Positions 5,941 to 13,438 are shown, counted from the first letter of the stretch. The stretch is 13,438 nt of DNA from Cryomorphaceae bacterium (GCA_003455605.1 DMQR01000029.1:1-13438); one strand, 5' to 3'. Notes: generated by a model not told the origin, from the letters alone. Made by a program: numbers and translations.

Positions 5941-8934
5941 ATGCAGAACAAAGGATTAATTACCGCTTTCGCGATCGCTCTAGGGCTGGCTTCACTCTAC
6001 CAGCTTTCTTTTTCATGGGTTGCGAACGGCGTGGAAAGTGATGCGGAGTCTTTTTCCGCTGGAGATGCAAAGGTTAAATCAGCCTATTTAGATAGTATGA
6101 TGTCGCAGGAGGTATATCCGCTTTTGGGATACACATACGCTGAAGTCAAGAAGAACGAAATGAACCTAGGTCTCGACCTTAAAGGTGGTATGAACGTCAT
6201 CTTGGAAGTAAGCGTAAAAGATGTGCTTAAAGGTCAAGTGGCAAATGCCCAAGACCCGCTATTCCAACAGACACTTGCCAATACTGACGCCGCTCAGAGT
6301 AAAGGACAGAACAACTATTTGAACACGTTCTTTGCAGAGTTTGACGCATTGGTGGAAAAAACAGGTGGTGGTCGCATGTTGAGCGATGCTAGCTTATTCG
6401 GTACACCAGAAATGACAGAGAAGGTTGGATTTAATGCTTCCAACGAAGCCATCCAAGCCGAGATTCGTCGTGATGTTGAAGCTGCAATTGCAAATGTATT
6501 TACGGTACTTCGTGCACGGATCGATCAGTTCGGAACGACTCAGCCAAACATCCAACGTCTGGAGGGAACCGGTCGCATCTTGGTAGAATTGCCAGGGGTT
6601 AAGGATCCTGCTCGTGTAAAGAAATTATTACAGAGTACTGCAGAGTTGCAGTTCTGGAACATGTACGAGGGTAGTGAGGTACTGCCATTCTTGGTGGCTG
6701 CGAACGAGAAGTTGCGCGACATCGTTGAGGCAGAAAAGCCTGCTACAGAAGAATCATCAGCACTTGATCTAAGTGATTTGAATATCGAAGGCGATGCCGA
6801 TAGTATAGCAGTAGAAAAAGAGGTGGCTGATTCAACGGATATCATGAACACGAATAACCCATTGTTTGAAGTATTCCGTCCATGGGTAAGTGAGAGCGGT
6901 ATGGCGCTAGAAGGTCCGCGTGTAGGTTATGCGTTGATCCGCGATACAGCCGAAGTAAATGCATTGTTAGCTCGTCCAGAGATTACACAGTTGATAAATA
7001 CTGAATTGCGAGGGGCGAAATTGTTGTGGAACAATAAGCCAGAGCCAGAATCAGATATCATCATGTTGTTGGCTATAAAAGGCAACCGTGATAACGCTCC
7101 AGAACTGGACGGTGGAGTCATCGTAGACGCTCGCCCAGATTTGGACGAATACAACCGAAACATCGTGACCATGGCTATGAACGGCTCTGGTGCACAGAAG
7201 TGGCAACGTCTTACTGCAGAGGCAGCTGCTCAAACGCCTAAGCGTTCTGTAGCGGTAGTTTTGGATAATTACGTATACTCTTACCCACAGGTTCAAAATG
7301 AAATCGCAGGTGGTCGTACGCAGATCACAGGTAACTTCTCTCAAGAAGAGGCTTCGGATTTGGCGAACATTCTACGTGCAGGTAAGCTAGATGCGCCAGC
7401 TCGTATAATTCAGGCTGATGTGGTAGGCCCTTCTTTGGGTAAAGAAGCTATTTCAGATTCTATCAACTCATTTGCTATTGCCCTATTATTGGTATTGATA
7501 TACATGTACTTCTACTACAGCGGTGCAGGTTTAGTGGCTAACTTGGCCTTGTTCGTGAACATGTTCTTCATCTTCGGATTGTTGGCAAGCTTCCGCGCAG
7601 TATTGACCCTTCCTGGTATGGCCGGTATCGTATTGACTATAGGTATGGCTGTGGATGCAAACGTGATTATCTTCGAGCGCATCCGCGAGGAATTGCGCTT
7701 GGGTAAAGGTTTGCGTGCTGCCATTGTAGATGGATATAAGAATTCAAACAGCGCTATCATTGATGCGAACGTGACTACCTTGATTGTAGGAATTATTCTA
7801 TTTGCTTTTGGTACGGGTCCAATTCGTGGATTCGCTACCACCTTGATCATTGGTATTTTAACTTCATTGTTCTCTGCTTTATTCATCTCTCGCTTGGTAT
7901 TCGAGCGTCGTTTGGGAAATAAAAAAGAGATTGCCTTCTCTACGAAGACGACAGCGAACTGGTATACCAACATTAACTTCGACTTCTTGCGTAAGCGCAA
8001 AGTTGCCTATGGTATGAGTACTGTTATTGTCGCTATTGGATTATTCTCGCTCTTTACCAAAGGGTTGAACCTTGGTGTGGATTTCGTCGGTGGCCGTTCA
8101 TTTCAGGTGCGTTTCGACCAGCCAGTAGAAGTGAGTGATGTTGCTGCTTCCTTGGGCGAGCAATTCATAGATGTAGACGGCAACAGCTTTACTCCGGTGG
8201 TGAAAACTCTAGGTGATGCGAACCAAGTAATCATTACGACCAACTACCGCATCGGTGAAACTGGAACTACAGTTGATGAGGATATTGAAAGTAAATTGTA
8301 CGCCGGTGTAAACAGGTACTTCGTGGAGGGAATTGCTCCTGAAGATTTTTTCACCGACGATGCAGAACAGGCAATCGGTTTGGTAGGATCTCGTGTAGTT
8401 GGACCAACCATTGCAGATGATATTAAGACGGGTGCTGTGTATAGCATTATCTTCTCATTGATTGTAGTATTCCTTTACATCTTGGGTCGTTTCCGCAAGT
8501 GGCAGTTCTCTTTGGGTGCTGTGGTTGCCTTGGTACACGATGTGCTGTTCGTGATGGGTATCTTCTCTTTGTTGGACGGTGTATTGCCGTTTCAATTAGA
8601 AGTAGATCAAGCCTTCATCGCAGCGATTCTTACAGTAATTGGTTACTCTTTAAATGATACAGTGGTTGTATTCGACCGTATTCGTGAAAACATGGGATCT
8701 CGTAAGGCCAACTTCCTTGATGGAGTGAATAAGTCACTCAACCAGACGTTGAGCCGCACGTTCAATACCTCCGTGACAACCTTCTTTGTTCTTCTTGTGA
8801 TTTTCCTCTTCGGTGGTGAGGTCATCCGCGGATTTATGTTCGCGTTATTGTTGGGTGTCCTAGTGGGTACTTATAGCTCGCTATTCATCGCTACACCGGT
8901 GATGTTTGATGCTATAAAGAAAGACAACGAGTAA
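5941..8934 (+). CDS. secDF: Protein translocase subunit SecDF (fused SecD-SecF)
   Basis: SecDF is a membrane partner of SecYEG that uses the ion gradient to pull exported proteins out on the periplasmic side. The 997 residues contain a full SecD (about 1-660) fused to a full SecF (about 680-997). SecD has an N-terminal helix (5-25), the LGLDLKGGMNVILEV motif (76-90) opening the large periplasmic P1 domain, and the RND-type membrane region with TIGMAVDANVIIFERIREE (567-585), whose Asp572 corresponds to the proton-relay Asp. SecF has LGVDFVGGRSFQVRF (711-725) and GYSLNDTVVVFDRIREN (901-917). An acidic, Ala/Ser-rich stretch at about 263-300 interrupts P1. The fusion and length are usual for Bacteroidota. 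The start ATG is 35 nt downstream of a good -7 element, and a terminator follows, so the gene is probably monocistronic. Confidence 0.97.
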   Translation: MQNKGLITAFAIALGLASLYQLSFSWVANGVESDAESFSAGDAKVKSAYLDSMMSQEVYPLLGYTYAEVKKNEMNLGLDLKGGMNVILEVSVKDVLKGQVANAQDPLFQQTLANTDAAQSKGQNNYLNTFFAEFDALVEKTGGGRMLSDASLFGTPEMTEKVGFNASNEAIQAEIRRDVEAAIANVFTVLRARIDQFGTTQPNIQRLEGTGRILVELPGVKDPARVKKLLQSTAELQFWNMYEGSEVLPFLVAANEKLRDIVEAEKPATEESSALDLSDLNIEGDADSIAVEKEVADSTDIMNTNNPLFEVFRPWVSESGMALEGPRVGYALIRDTAEVNALLARPEITQLINTELRGAKLLWNNKPEPESDIIMLLAIKGNRDNAPELDGGVIVDARPDLDEYNRNIVTMAMNGSGAQKWQRLTAEAAAQTPKRSVAVVLDNYVYSYPQVQNEIAGGRTQITGNFSQEEASDLANILRAGKLDAPARIIQADVVGPSLGKEAISDSINSFAIALLLVLIYMYFYYSGAGLVANLALFVNMFFIFGLLASFRAVLTLPGMAGIVLTIGMAVDANVIIFERIREELRLGKGLRAAIVDGYKNSNSAIIDANVTTLIVGIILFAFGTGPIRGFATTLIIGILTSLFSALFISRLVFERRLGNKKEIAFSTKTTANWYTNINFDFLRKRKVAYGMSTVIVAIGLFSLFTKGLNLGVDFVGGRSFQVRFDQPVEVSDVAASLGEQFIDVDGNSFTPVVKTLGDANQVIITTNYRIGETGTTVDEDIESKLYAGVNRYFVEGIAPEDFFTDDAEQAIGLVGSRVVGPTIADDIKTGAVYSIIFSLIVVFLYILGRFRKWQFSLGAVVALVHDVLFVMGIFSLLDGVLPFQLEVDQAFIAAILTVIGYSLNDTVVVFDRIRENMGSRKANFLDGVNKSLNQTLSRTFNTSVTTFFVLLVIFLFGGEVIRGFMFALLLGVLVGTYSSLFIATPVMFDAIKKDNE

Positions 8935-8955
8935 GCCGGAATTTTTTGAAAAACC

Positions 8956-8989
8956 AAAGCCCTGCTGCGTGAGTAGCGGGGCTTTTTTT
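8956..8989 (+). terminator. Intrinsic terminator of secDF
   Basis: The stem AAAGCCC (8956-8962) pairs with GGGCTTT (8979-8985) and extends through a T-G wobble and GCT/AGC. The loop is 8967-8974, and seven T follow at 8983-8989. It lies 22 bp after the secDF stop and ends 16 bp before the tatA start, so tatA needs a start signal in that short gap. Confidence 0.92.
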
Positions 8990-8993
8990 AATG

Positions 8994-9001
8994 TATTTTC
9001 G
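8994..9001 (+). promoter_or_regulatory. Possible -7 element of the tatA-exchanger operon
   Basis: TATTTTCG matches TAnnTTTG except for one base. It lies 5 bp beyond the T-run of the secDF terminator and ends 4 nt (TGCT) before the ATG at 9006, implying a leaderless or near-leaderless message. The expected -33 position is inside the terminator hairpin and shows no TTG. Confidence 0.4.
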
Positions 9002-9005
9002 TGCT

Positions 9006-9284
9006 ATGATTCAAACTTTCCTTTTGTTAAATATTAGTGGTGGCGAATTCATCATTATCGCCTTCATCTTCTTGTTGCTCTTCGGTCCTAACCAGATTCC
9101 GACCATGGCACGCTCTGCCGCTAAGGTCATTAAGCAACTGCGCAACGCCACGAACGATATCAAACGTGAAATTTTGGACAGCACAGAGGACAGCGGCCTC
9201 ACCGAAGTCAAGAAAACAGTGCAGGATGGGAGAGATGCTTTCAACGAAGTGACGGATACCATTAAAAGAGGAACTAAGCTTTGA
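9006..9284 (+). CDS. Sec-independent (Tat) translocase subunit, TatA/TatB-like
   Basis: The 92-residue protein has the Tat subunit plan: a short N-terminal membrane helix (about 11-26), the FG hinge at 26-27, an amphipathic helix starting at IPTMARSAAKVIKQLR (31-46), and a charged, helical C-tail rich in Glu, Asp and Lys. TatA or TatB forms the pore or receptor part of the twin-arginine pathway, which exports folded proteins. FGPNQIP and an acidic residue just before the helix (Glu14 in GGEF) are more TatB-like than TatA-like; Bacteroidota often have only TatA/E-type annotations, so I leave the symbol blank. tatC is not in the window. An ATG at 8991 would add MYFRA, but it precedes the putative -7 element, so ATG 9006 is preferred. 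The stop overlaps the start of the next gene. Confidence 0.88.
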   Translation: MIQTFLLLNISGGEFIIIAFIFLLLFGPNQIPTMARSAAKVIKQLRNATNDIKREILDSTEDSGLTEVKKTVQDGRDAFNEVTDTIKRGTKL

Positions 9285-10219
9285 TTATTGCCAAATTGCT
9301 TTTGGGATTCGGACTACTGCTTGCCGGTGGAGAACTCCTCGTCCGTGGTAGCGTTGGCCTCGCCCTCAAGCTCCAAGTATCTCGAGTAGTAATTGGTCTC
9401 ACACTCGTTGCTTTTGCTACCAGCGCGCCCGAACTTCTAGTAAGCGTCGTAGCTGCTATGGACGGTCGCAGTGATATCGCGCTTGGTAATGTCATAGGGT
9501 CTAACATCGCAAATATTGGTCTTATTCTTGGGCTTACAGCGATAATATTTAAAATGCAAGCAGTGCAGTTCTCCTATAGAAAGGATTGGATATTCCTCCT
9601 TGTTGCCAACCTATTGCTTGGACTCTTCCTTTGGTTAGGTGGACTGGAATTTTGGCAAGGCCTCATTTTTGTGCTTTTACTGGTAGGATATAATGTTGTA
9701 AAAATTCGTAGTGCTCGTAAAAATCGAGAATTTCACATCGGAGGCGACCTAGAGGTCGAGGCAATGCCCATATTGAAAGGCCTTCTTTTTCTATTGACTG
9801 GGGCCGCGATCCTACGCTTTGGTGCACTCCAATTCGTCGAGGGTATCGCTAGTACTGCAGTAATCTTAGGCATGAGCGAACGATTCATCTCGGTCACACT
9901 TGTGGCTTTTGGAACAAGTGTACCGGAATTAGCGGCCAGTATGATGGCGGTTCGCAAAGGGGAATCGGATATTGCGATTGGAAATATAATAGGATCGAAC
10001 ATCTTTAATATCCTGAGTGTCTTAGGGTTCACAGCACTCATTCAACCCATTAACTCCTACGACCCGGTGCTCTTCACCTCCGACTTTTGGGTGAGCGTAG
10101 GCCTCTCATTGTTAATAATTCCACTAATGGGTTGGTTCTCCAAGGATAGATTAGACCGTCTCGAAGGGGCACTATTACTGGGAATCTATCTAATATTTAT
10201 TGCCAACCTATTGCTTTAG
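9281..10219 (+). CDS. Calcium/sodium antiporter, CaCA family (YrbG-like)
   Basis: The 312-residue, almost wholly hydrophobic protein has about ten membrane helices and two inverted alpha repeats, which form the cation site of Na+/Ca2+ exchangers. Repeat 1 has VAFATSAPEL (43-52) and GNVIGSNIANI (69-79). Repeat 2 has VAFGTSVPEL (208-217) and GNIIGSNIFNI (234-244). Glu51 and Glu216 are the expected ion-binding acids. The central charged loop (about 141-160) is short, as in bacterial YrbG-type members. The role is probably Ca2+ or other cation extrusion against Na+ or H+; the ion cannot be told from sequence. The start is a TTG at 9281-9283 that overlaps the upstream TGA (TTGA); no in-frame ATG occurs before repeat 1, so TTG initiation coupled to tatA translation is well supported. 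Confidence 0.93.
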   Translation: MIIAKLLLGFGLLLAGGELLVRGSVGLALKLQVSRVVIGLTLVAFATSAPELLVSVVAAMDGRSDIALGNVIGSNIANIGLILGLTAIIFKMQAVQFSYRKDWIFLLVANLLLGLFLWLGGLEFWQGLIFVLLLVGYNVVKIRSARKNREFHIGGDLEVEAMPILKGLLFLLTGAAILRFGALQFVEGIASTAVILGMSERFISVTLVAFGTSVPELAASMMAVRKGESDIAIGNIIGSNIFNILSVLGFTALIQPINSYDPVLFTSDFWVSVGLSLLIIPLMGWFSKDRLDRLEGALLLGIYLIFIANLLL

Positions 10220-10253
10220 GGGGCTCACCTGCTAAATAGTTAATAATTTTTGG

Positions 10254-10284
10254 TTGCACCCCTTCTTTTTAGAGGGTATCTTTG
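10254..10284 (+). promoter_or_regulatory. Promoter of type III glutamine synthetase
   Basis: This is the best promoter in the window: a -33 TTG (10254-10256), a 20-bp spacer, and TATCTTTG (10277-10284), an exact -7 match. The ATG lies 22 nt downstream of the element. The rest of the 87-bp gap after the exchanger gene is AT-rich, and I see no clear terminator or riboswitch in it. Confidence 0.75.
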
Positions 10285-10306
10285 AAGTAACTAAAAAATT
10301 AACCAC

Positions 10307-12499
10307 ATGCCAACGGTAAGATTTCTAGCATTAGAAGAAACAATGGGGCGTAAGCCACAGCACTTCGAAGCAACTGGGACAAGAGTTTCAGAATACTTCG
10401 GCTCTCGCGTATTCAACAGAAAAGCAATGCGCGAATACATGACTTCAGAGGCCTATAAGGCTGTAATTGACGCAATGGATAACGGCACCAAAATCAACCG
10501 CAACATTGCCGATCAGGTAGCTGCAGGTATGAAAGCTTGGGCCTTGAATTTAGGAGCGACACATTACACGCACTGGTTCCAGCCACTTACTGGTGCCACC
10601 GCAGAAAAGCACGATTCATTCTTTGAGCCAACGGGTAATGGTGAAGCAATTGAGAAATTCTCAGGCGGTATGTTGGTTCAGCAAGAGCCGGATGCATCTT
10701 CTTTCCCAAACGGTGGTATTCGTAACACATTCGAAGCTCGCGGTTACACAGCATGGGATCCAACATCACCAGCATTTGTATTTGGAAATACACTTTGTAT
10801 ACCAACAGTATTTGTCTCTTATACTGGTGAGGCTCTTGACTATAAGACGCCACTATTACGGGCATTGCAATCAGTAGATAACGCCGCAACTGCAGTATGT
10901 AAGTATTTCGATAAGAACGTAACCAAAGTAAACGCAACCTTAGGTTGGGAACAAGAGTACTTCTTGGTAGACGAAGCATACTTTGCTGCACGTCCAGATT
11001 TACAATTGGCAGGGCGTGCCCTAGTAGGACACGCTCCAGCGAAAGGTCAGCAGTTGGACGATCACTACTTTGGTTCTATTCCCGAGCGTGCGATTGAGTT
11101 CATGAAAGAATTGGAATACGAAAGCCGCATCTTGGGTATTCCAGTTAAAACTCGTCACAATGAGGTGGCACCAGCACAATACGAATTCGCACCTGTATTC
11201 GAGGAGGCAAACGTTGCTGTAGATCACAACTCTTTGTTCATGGACTTGATGGAGAAAGTGGCGCGTCGCCATAATTTCCGAGTTCTGATACATGAGAAGC
11301 CATTCGCGAATATCAACGGTTCAGGTAAGCACAATAACTGGTCTTTGGCAACAGATACAGGTGTCAATCTGTTGGCTCCAGGCTCTACACCAATGAGCAA
11401 CTTGATGTTTTTAACCTTCTTTATCAATACTATCAAATCCGTTTACCGTCACGCAGATTTGATTCGTGCCTCTATAGGTTCAGCAGGTAATGAGCACCGT
11501 TTGGGTGCGAACGAAGCACCTCCTGCGATCATTTCAGTGTTCATTGGTCAGCAGTTGAGTGCGGTGTTGGACCAATTAGAAAATATCGAAGGTGGCAAAA
11601 TGACCCCCGAAGAAAAGACCGACCTCAAATTGAATGTGGTAGGTAAAATTCCAGATGTACTTCTAGACAATACAGACCGTAACCGTACCTCACCATTTGC
11701 CTTTACAGGAAACAAGTTTGAGTTGCGTGCTGCTGGTTCTGCTTCTAACTGTGCACAGCCAATGACTGTATTGAACGCGGCCATGGCAGAGCAGTTGATT
11801 GAATTCAAGGCGGATGTTGATGCGTTGATTGAGAAAGATGGCTTGAAGAAAGATGAAGCCATATTCAGTGTATTGAAGCGCTACATCAAAGACAGTAAGG
11901 CTATTCGCTTCGAAGGCGATGGATACGGTGATGCATGGAAGGAAGAAGCTGCGAAGCGTGGTTTGAATAACGAACCTTCAACGCCACGTGCACTTGATGC
12001 ATACGTAAGCCAGCAGAGCTTGAGCATGCTCGAAGCTATGGGTGTTATGAGCCACCGCGAGGCAGAAGCTCGCCACGAAATCTTGTTGGAATCTTACTTC
12101 ATGAAGATTCAAATAGAATCTCGTGTTTTAGGTGACCTAGCAGGTAACCACATCGTTCCTACAGCGATCAAGTACCAAAACACGTTGATTGATAACGTTC
12201 AGCGACTGAAAGAAATCATGGATGCTGAAACCTTTAATAGTGTAGCGAAAGAACAATTGGAAATGATGAAGGAAATTAGTGCCCGCATCTCAAAAATCCT
12301 TTCTTCTAAGGATGCGATGATCGAAGCACGCAAGGCAGCAAATGCTTTGGAAGATGTTCGTGAAAAAGCCATCGCGTACTACGATAATGTGAAGCCTTTC
12401 TTCGAAGTAATCCGCTATGAAAGCGATAAGCTTGAGTTGATGATTGACGACGAACAATGGCCATTACCGAAATTCCGTGAAATGTTGTTCACGAGATAA
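10307..12499 (+). CDS. glnN: Glutamine synthetase type III
   Basis: GSIII makes glutamine from glutamate, ammonia and ATP in the cytoplasm and is a main ammonia-assimilation enzyme of Bacteroidota. The 730 residues fit the GSIII length and exclude the shorter types I and II. An N-terminal GSIII-specific region (about 1-170) includes HYTHWFQPLTGATAEKHDSF (86-105). The catalytic core has GWEQEYFLVD (213-222), RHNEVAPAQYEFAPVFEEAN (283-302), HEKPFANINGSGKHNNWSL (329-347), GANEAPPAIISVFIG (400-414), and DNTDRNRTSPFAFTGNKFEL (454-473), which supply the metal, glutamate and ATP ligands. The C-terminal third is helical, with DALIEKDGLKKDEAIF and a later coiled segment. The gene has its own promoter and terminator. 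No PII or amtB neighbour is present, so nitrogen control is not visible here. Confidence 0.97.
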   Translation: MPTVRFLALEETMGRKPQHFEATGTRVSEYFGSRVFNRKAMREYMTSEAYKAVIDAMDNGTKINRNIADQVAAGMKAWALNLGATHYTHWFQPLTGATAEKHDSFFEPTGNGEAIEKFSGGMLVQQEPDASSFPNGGIRNTFEARGYTAWDPTSPAFVFGNTLCIPTVFVSYTGEALDYKTPLLRALQSVDNAATAVCKYFDKNVTKVNATLGWEQEYFLVDEAYFAARPDLQLAGRALVGHAPAKGQQLDDHYFGSIPERAIEFMKELEYESRILGIPVKTRHNEVAPAQYEFAPVFEEANVAVDHNSLFMDLMEKVARRHNFRVLIHEKPFANINGSGKHNNWSLATDTGVNLLAPGSTPMSNLMFLTFFINTIKSVYRHADLIRASIGSAGNEHRLGANEAPPAIISVFIGQQLSAVLDQLENIEGGKMTPEEKTDLKLNVVGKIPDVLLDNTDRNRTSPFAFTGNKFELRAAGSASNCAQPMTVLNAAMAEQLIEFKADVDALIEKDGLKKDEAIFSVLKRYIKDSKAIRFEGDGYGDAWKEEAAKRGLNNEPSTPRALDAYVSQQSLSMLEAMGVMSHREAEARHEILLESYFMKIQIESRVLGDLAGNHIVPTAIKYQNTLIDNVQRLKEIMDAETFNSVAKEQLEMMKEISARISKILSSKDAMIEARKAANALEDVREKAIAYYDNVKPFFEVIRYESDKLELMIDDEQWPLPKFREMLFTR

Positions 12500-12528
12500 A
12501 TCGAACTTTTTTCGATTCATTCGAATAG

Positions 12529-12556
12529 AAACCCCGCCGGCGCGGGGTTTCTTTTT
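12529..12556 (+). terminator. Intrinsic terminator of glnN
   Basis: AAACCCCGC (12529-12537) pairs with GCGGGGTTT (12542-12550) around a 4-nt loop, followed by C and TTTTT. It starts 30 bp after the glnN stop. A smaller perfect 7-bp repeat (12499-12505 with 12511-12517) lies before it. Confidence 0.92.
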
Positions 12557-12566
12557 GGTTTTTAAC

Positions 12567-12574
12567 TATATTGG
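12567..12574 (+). promoter_or_regulatory. Possible -7 element of the PorE-like gene
   Basis: TATATTGG matches TAnnTTTG except for one base and lies 31 nt before the ATG at 12606, a spacing like that of secDF and mdh. It directly follows the glnN terminator. No convincing -33 TTG is seen. Confidence 0.35.
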
Positions 12575-12605
12575 GGGACGCTTAAACACTAGAGAATCGT
12601 TTCAA

Positions 12606-13438
12606 ATGCAAAAACGCATCCTACGAACCTGGACCTTTTTACTCGCTTGTCTTCCGATGGCAGTGGTGGCACAAGATGCTGCTTTCCAAGAGGTTGAAAT
12701 TGAACGACATAAGACAACAGTAAAGGCAGACGAATACTTTGACGCCAAAGAATATACTACTGCATTGGAGGTATATACTAAGGCGCTTTCTAAAGAAAAA
12801 TCCCCTGAACAAAAGCAACGTATTGCCTTTAATATGGCGGAATGTTACCGTTATAATGGTGAATTTAAACGCGCTGCGAGTTATTACCAACGTTCCCAAA
12901 AGATGGGCTACGGTCCGAAATCAGTATTGGGTTATGCAGAAATGCTTCGGTGTCAAGGAGAGTACGAGGATGCCATTGTGGCCTACGAAGACTACAAGAA
13001 ATCTATCCCAGGTGATCCGCGTGCGGACATGGGTATTGAATCTTGTCAAAAAGCAGCAAACTGGATAGTTCAAGGATCTCTTTTTGCCTTGGATAATGCT
13101 AAGGATTTGAACTCTAAGAAATCAGATTATGCAATTTCTTATGCCGGTAAGCGTGGCAAAGAAGATTTGACTTTGATGATTTCTTCAATGCGTGATGATG
13201 CCACTGGTCGCAAAGCAGATGGATGGACAGGACAGCGTTTCTCAGATATTTACAGTATTGATGGGCAGCGCGCCAAGAAGAAGAAAAGACGCGGCCAAGA
13301 GGCCAATGCGAACGACGAGGTGAAGTGGGGAGAATTACTGCCCATGAGCGAGGTCATCAATACTAAAGACCACGAAGGAGTTGTAACCTTCGATTCAAGA
13401 GCAAAGACCATGTATTTCACCAAGTGTATGAAGGTGAA
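12606..13438 (+). CDS. TPR and PD40 repeat protein, PorE-like T9SS component (partial, 3' end outside window)
   Basis: The first 277 residues are visible and the frame runs off the edge. An N-terminal signal peptide contains LLAC (12-15), a possible lipobox, and VVA-Q (20-23), a possible signal peptidase I site, so lipoprotein status is uncertain. Three TPR-like units follow at about 40-61, 72-100 and 106-135 (ending IPGDPRADMGIESC). From about 173 the protein enters a PD40/WD40-like propeller with LMISSMRDD, DGWTGQRFSDIYSI (205-218) and TFDSRAKTMYFTKC (261-274). This order is that of PorE-type proteins, which continue with a regulatory-like domain and an OmpA peptidoglycan-binding domain and belong to the T9SS or gliding machinery. 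The OmpA part is not visible here. A basic KKKKRR patch (224-229) sits within a propeller loop. Another TPR-PD40-OmpA family protein is the main alternative. Confidence 0.8.
   Translation, partial: MQKRILRTWTFLLACLPMAVVAQDAAFQEVEIERHKTTVKADEYFDAKEYTTALEVYTKALSKEKSPEQKQRIAFNMAECYRYNGEFKRAASYYQRSQKMGYGPKSVLGYAEMLRCQGEYEDAIVAYEDYKKSIPGDPRADMGIESCQKAANWIVQGSLFALDNAKDLNSKKSDYAISYAGKRGKEDLTLMISSMRDDATGRKADGWTGQRFSDIYSIDGQRAKKKKRRGQEANANDEVKWGELLPMSEVINTKDHEGVVTFDSRAKTMYFTKCMKV

Noticed and set aside
7515..8000. 161-residue open frame on the minus strand inside secDF
   Set aside because: It lies wholly opposite strongly conserved SecD membrane helices, is unusually rich in Lys, Arg and Pro, and has no promoter or family motif. 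It is an antisense shadow.
12499..12517. Perfect 7-bp inverted repeat just after glnN as a first terminator
   Set aside because: The stem is short and AT-rich with no T-run after it; the GC-rich hairpin at 12529-12550 is the better terminator.
12739..13068. 109-residue plus-strand frame near the right end
   Set aside because: It is an alternate frame of the PorE-like gene, whose own frame gives a signal peptide, TPRs and PD40 motifs and stays open to the edge.

Overview
The window looks like chromosome from a marine or otherwise sodium-using member of the Bacteroidota, probably Flavobacteriales-like. Four things point there: genes of a Na+-translocating NADH:quinone reductase (Nqr) locus, a fused SecDF, a type III glutamine synthetase, and a secreted FG-GAP protein with a type IX secretion (T9SS) C-terminal tail next to a PorE-like T9SS gene. 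Promoter-like elements also match the Bacteroidota TAnnTTTG consensus, and purine-rich Shine-Dalgarno sites are not evident. I cannot name a genus.

Layout. Positions 1-326 hold the 3' end of nqrF and its terminator. apbE (385-1386), the flavin transferase that loads FMN onto Nqr subunits, follows. Convergent with it and overlapping by 4 bp is a small cysteine-rich membrane protein that I read as a divergent NqrM-type maturation factor (1383-1589). A divergent promoter region then leads to malate dehydrogenase (1741-2672). After an inverted repeat and a C8 tract come two minus-strand genes joined by an ATGA overlap: a 902-residue T9SS-exported FG-GAP protein (3130-5838) and a DCC-family thiol oxidoreductase-like protein (2750-3133). 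Diverging from them is secDF (5941-8934) with a terminator. Then come a TatA/TatB-like subunit (9006-9284) and a CaCA-type cation exchanger (9281-10219), coupled through a TTGA overlap. Type III glutamine synthetase (10307-12499) is monocistronic, with a clear promoter and terminator. The window ends inside a TPR plus PD40 gene resembling PorE (from 12606).

How the genes fit together. The left end is a sodium-pump module: Nqr subunit, flavinylation enzyme and candidate iron-cofactor maturation protein. The middle and right carry several export functions (SecDF, a Tat subunit, a T9SS cargo and a T9SS-type outer-membrane-associated protein) between housekeeping genes (mdh, glnN). I see no mobile element, CRISPR array, tRNA or rRNA.

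The most unusual structure is in the start regions. Four genes (apbE, the NqrM-like gene, the T9SS cargo and tatA) have a TAnnTTTG-like element ending exactly 4 nt before a possible start codon. The other four candidate promoters lie 22-35 nt upstream of their start codons. This suggests a subset of leaderless transcripts, but two of the four elements are degenerate and no experiment supports the idea here.
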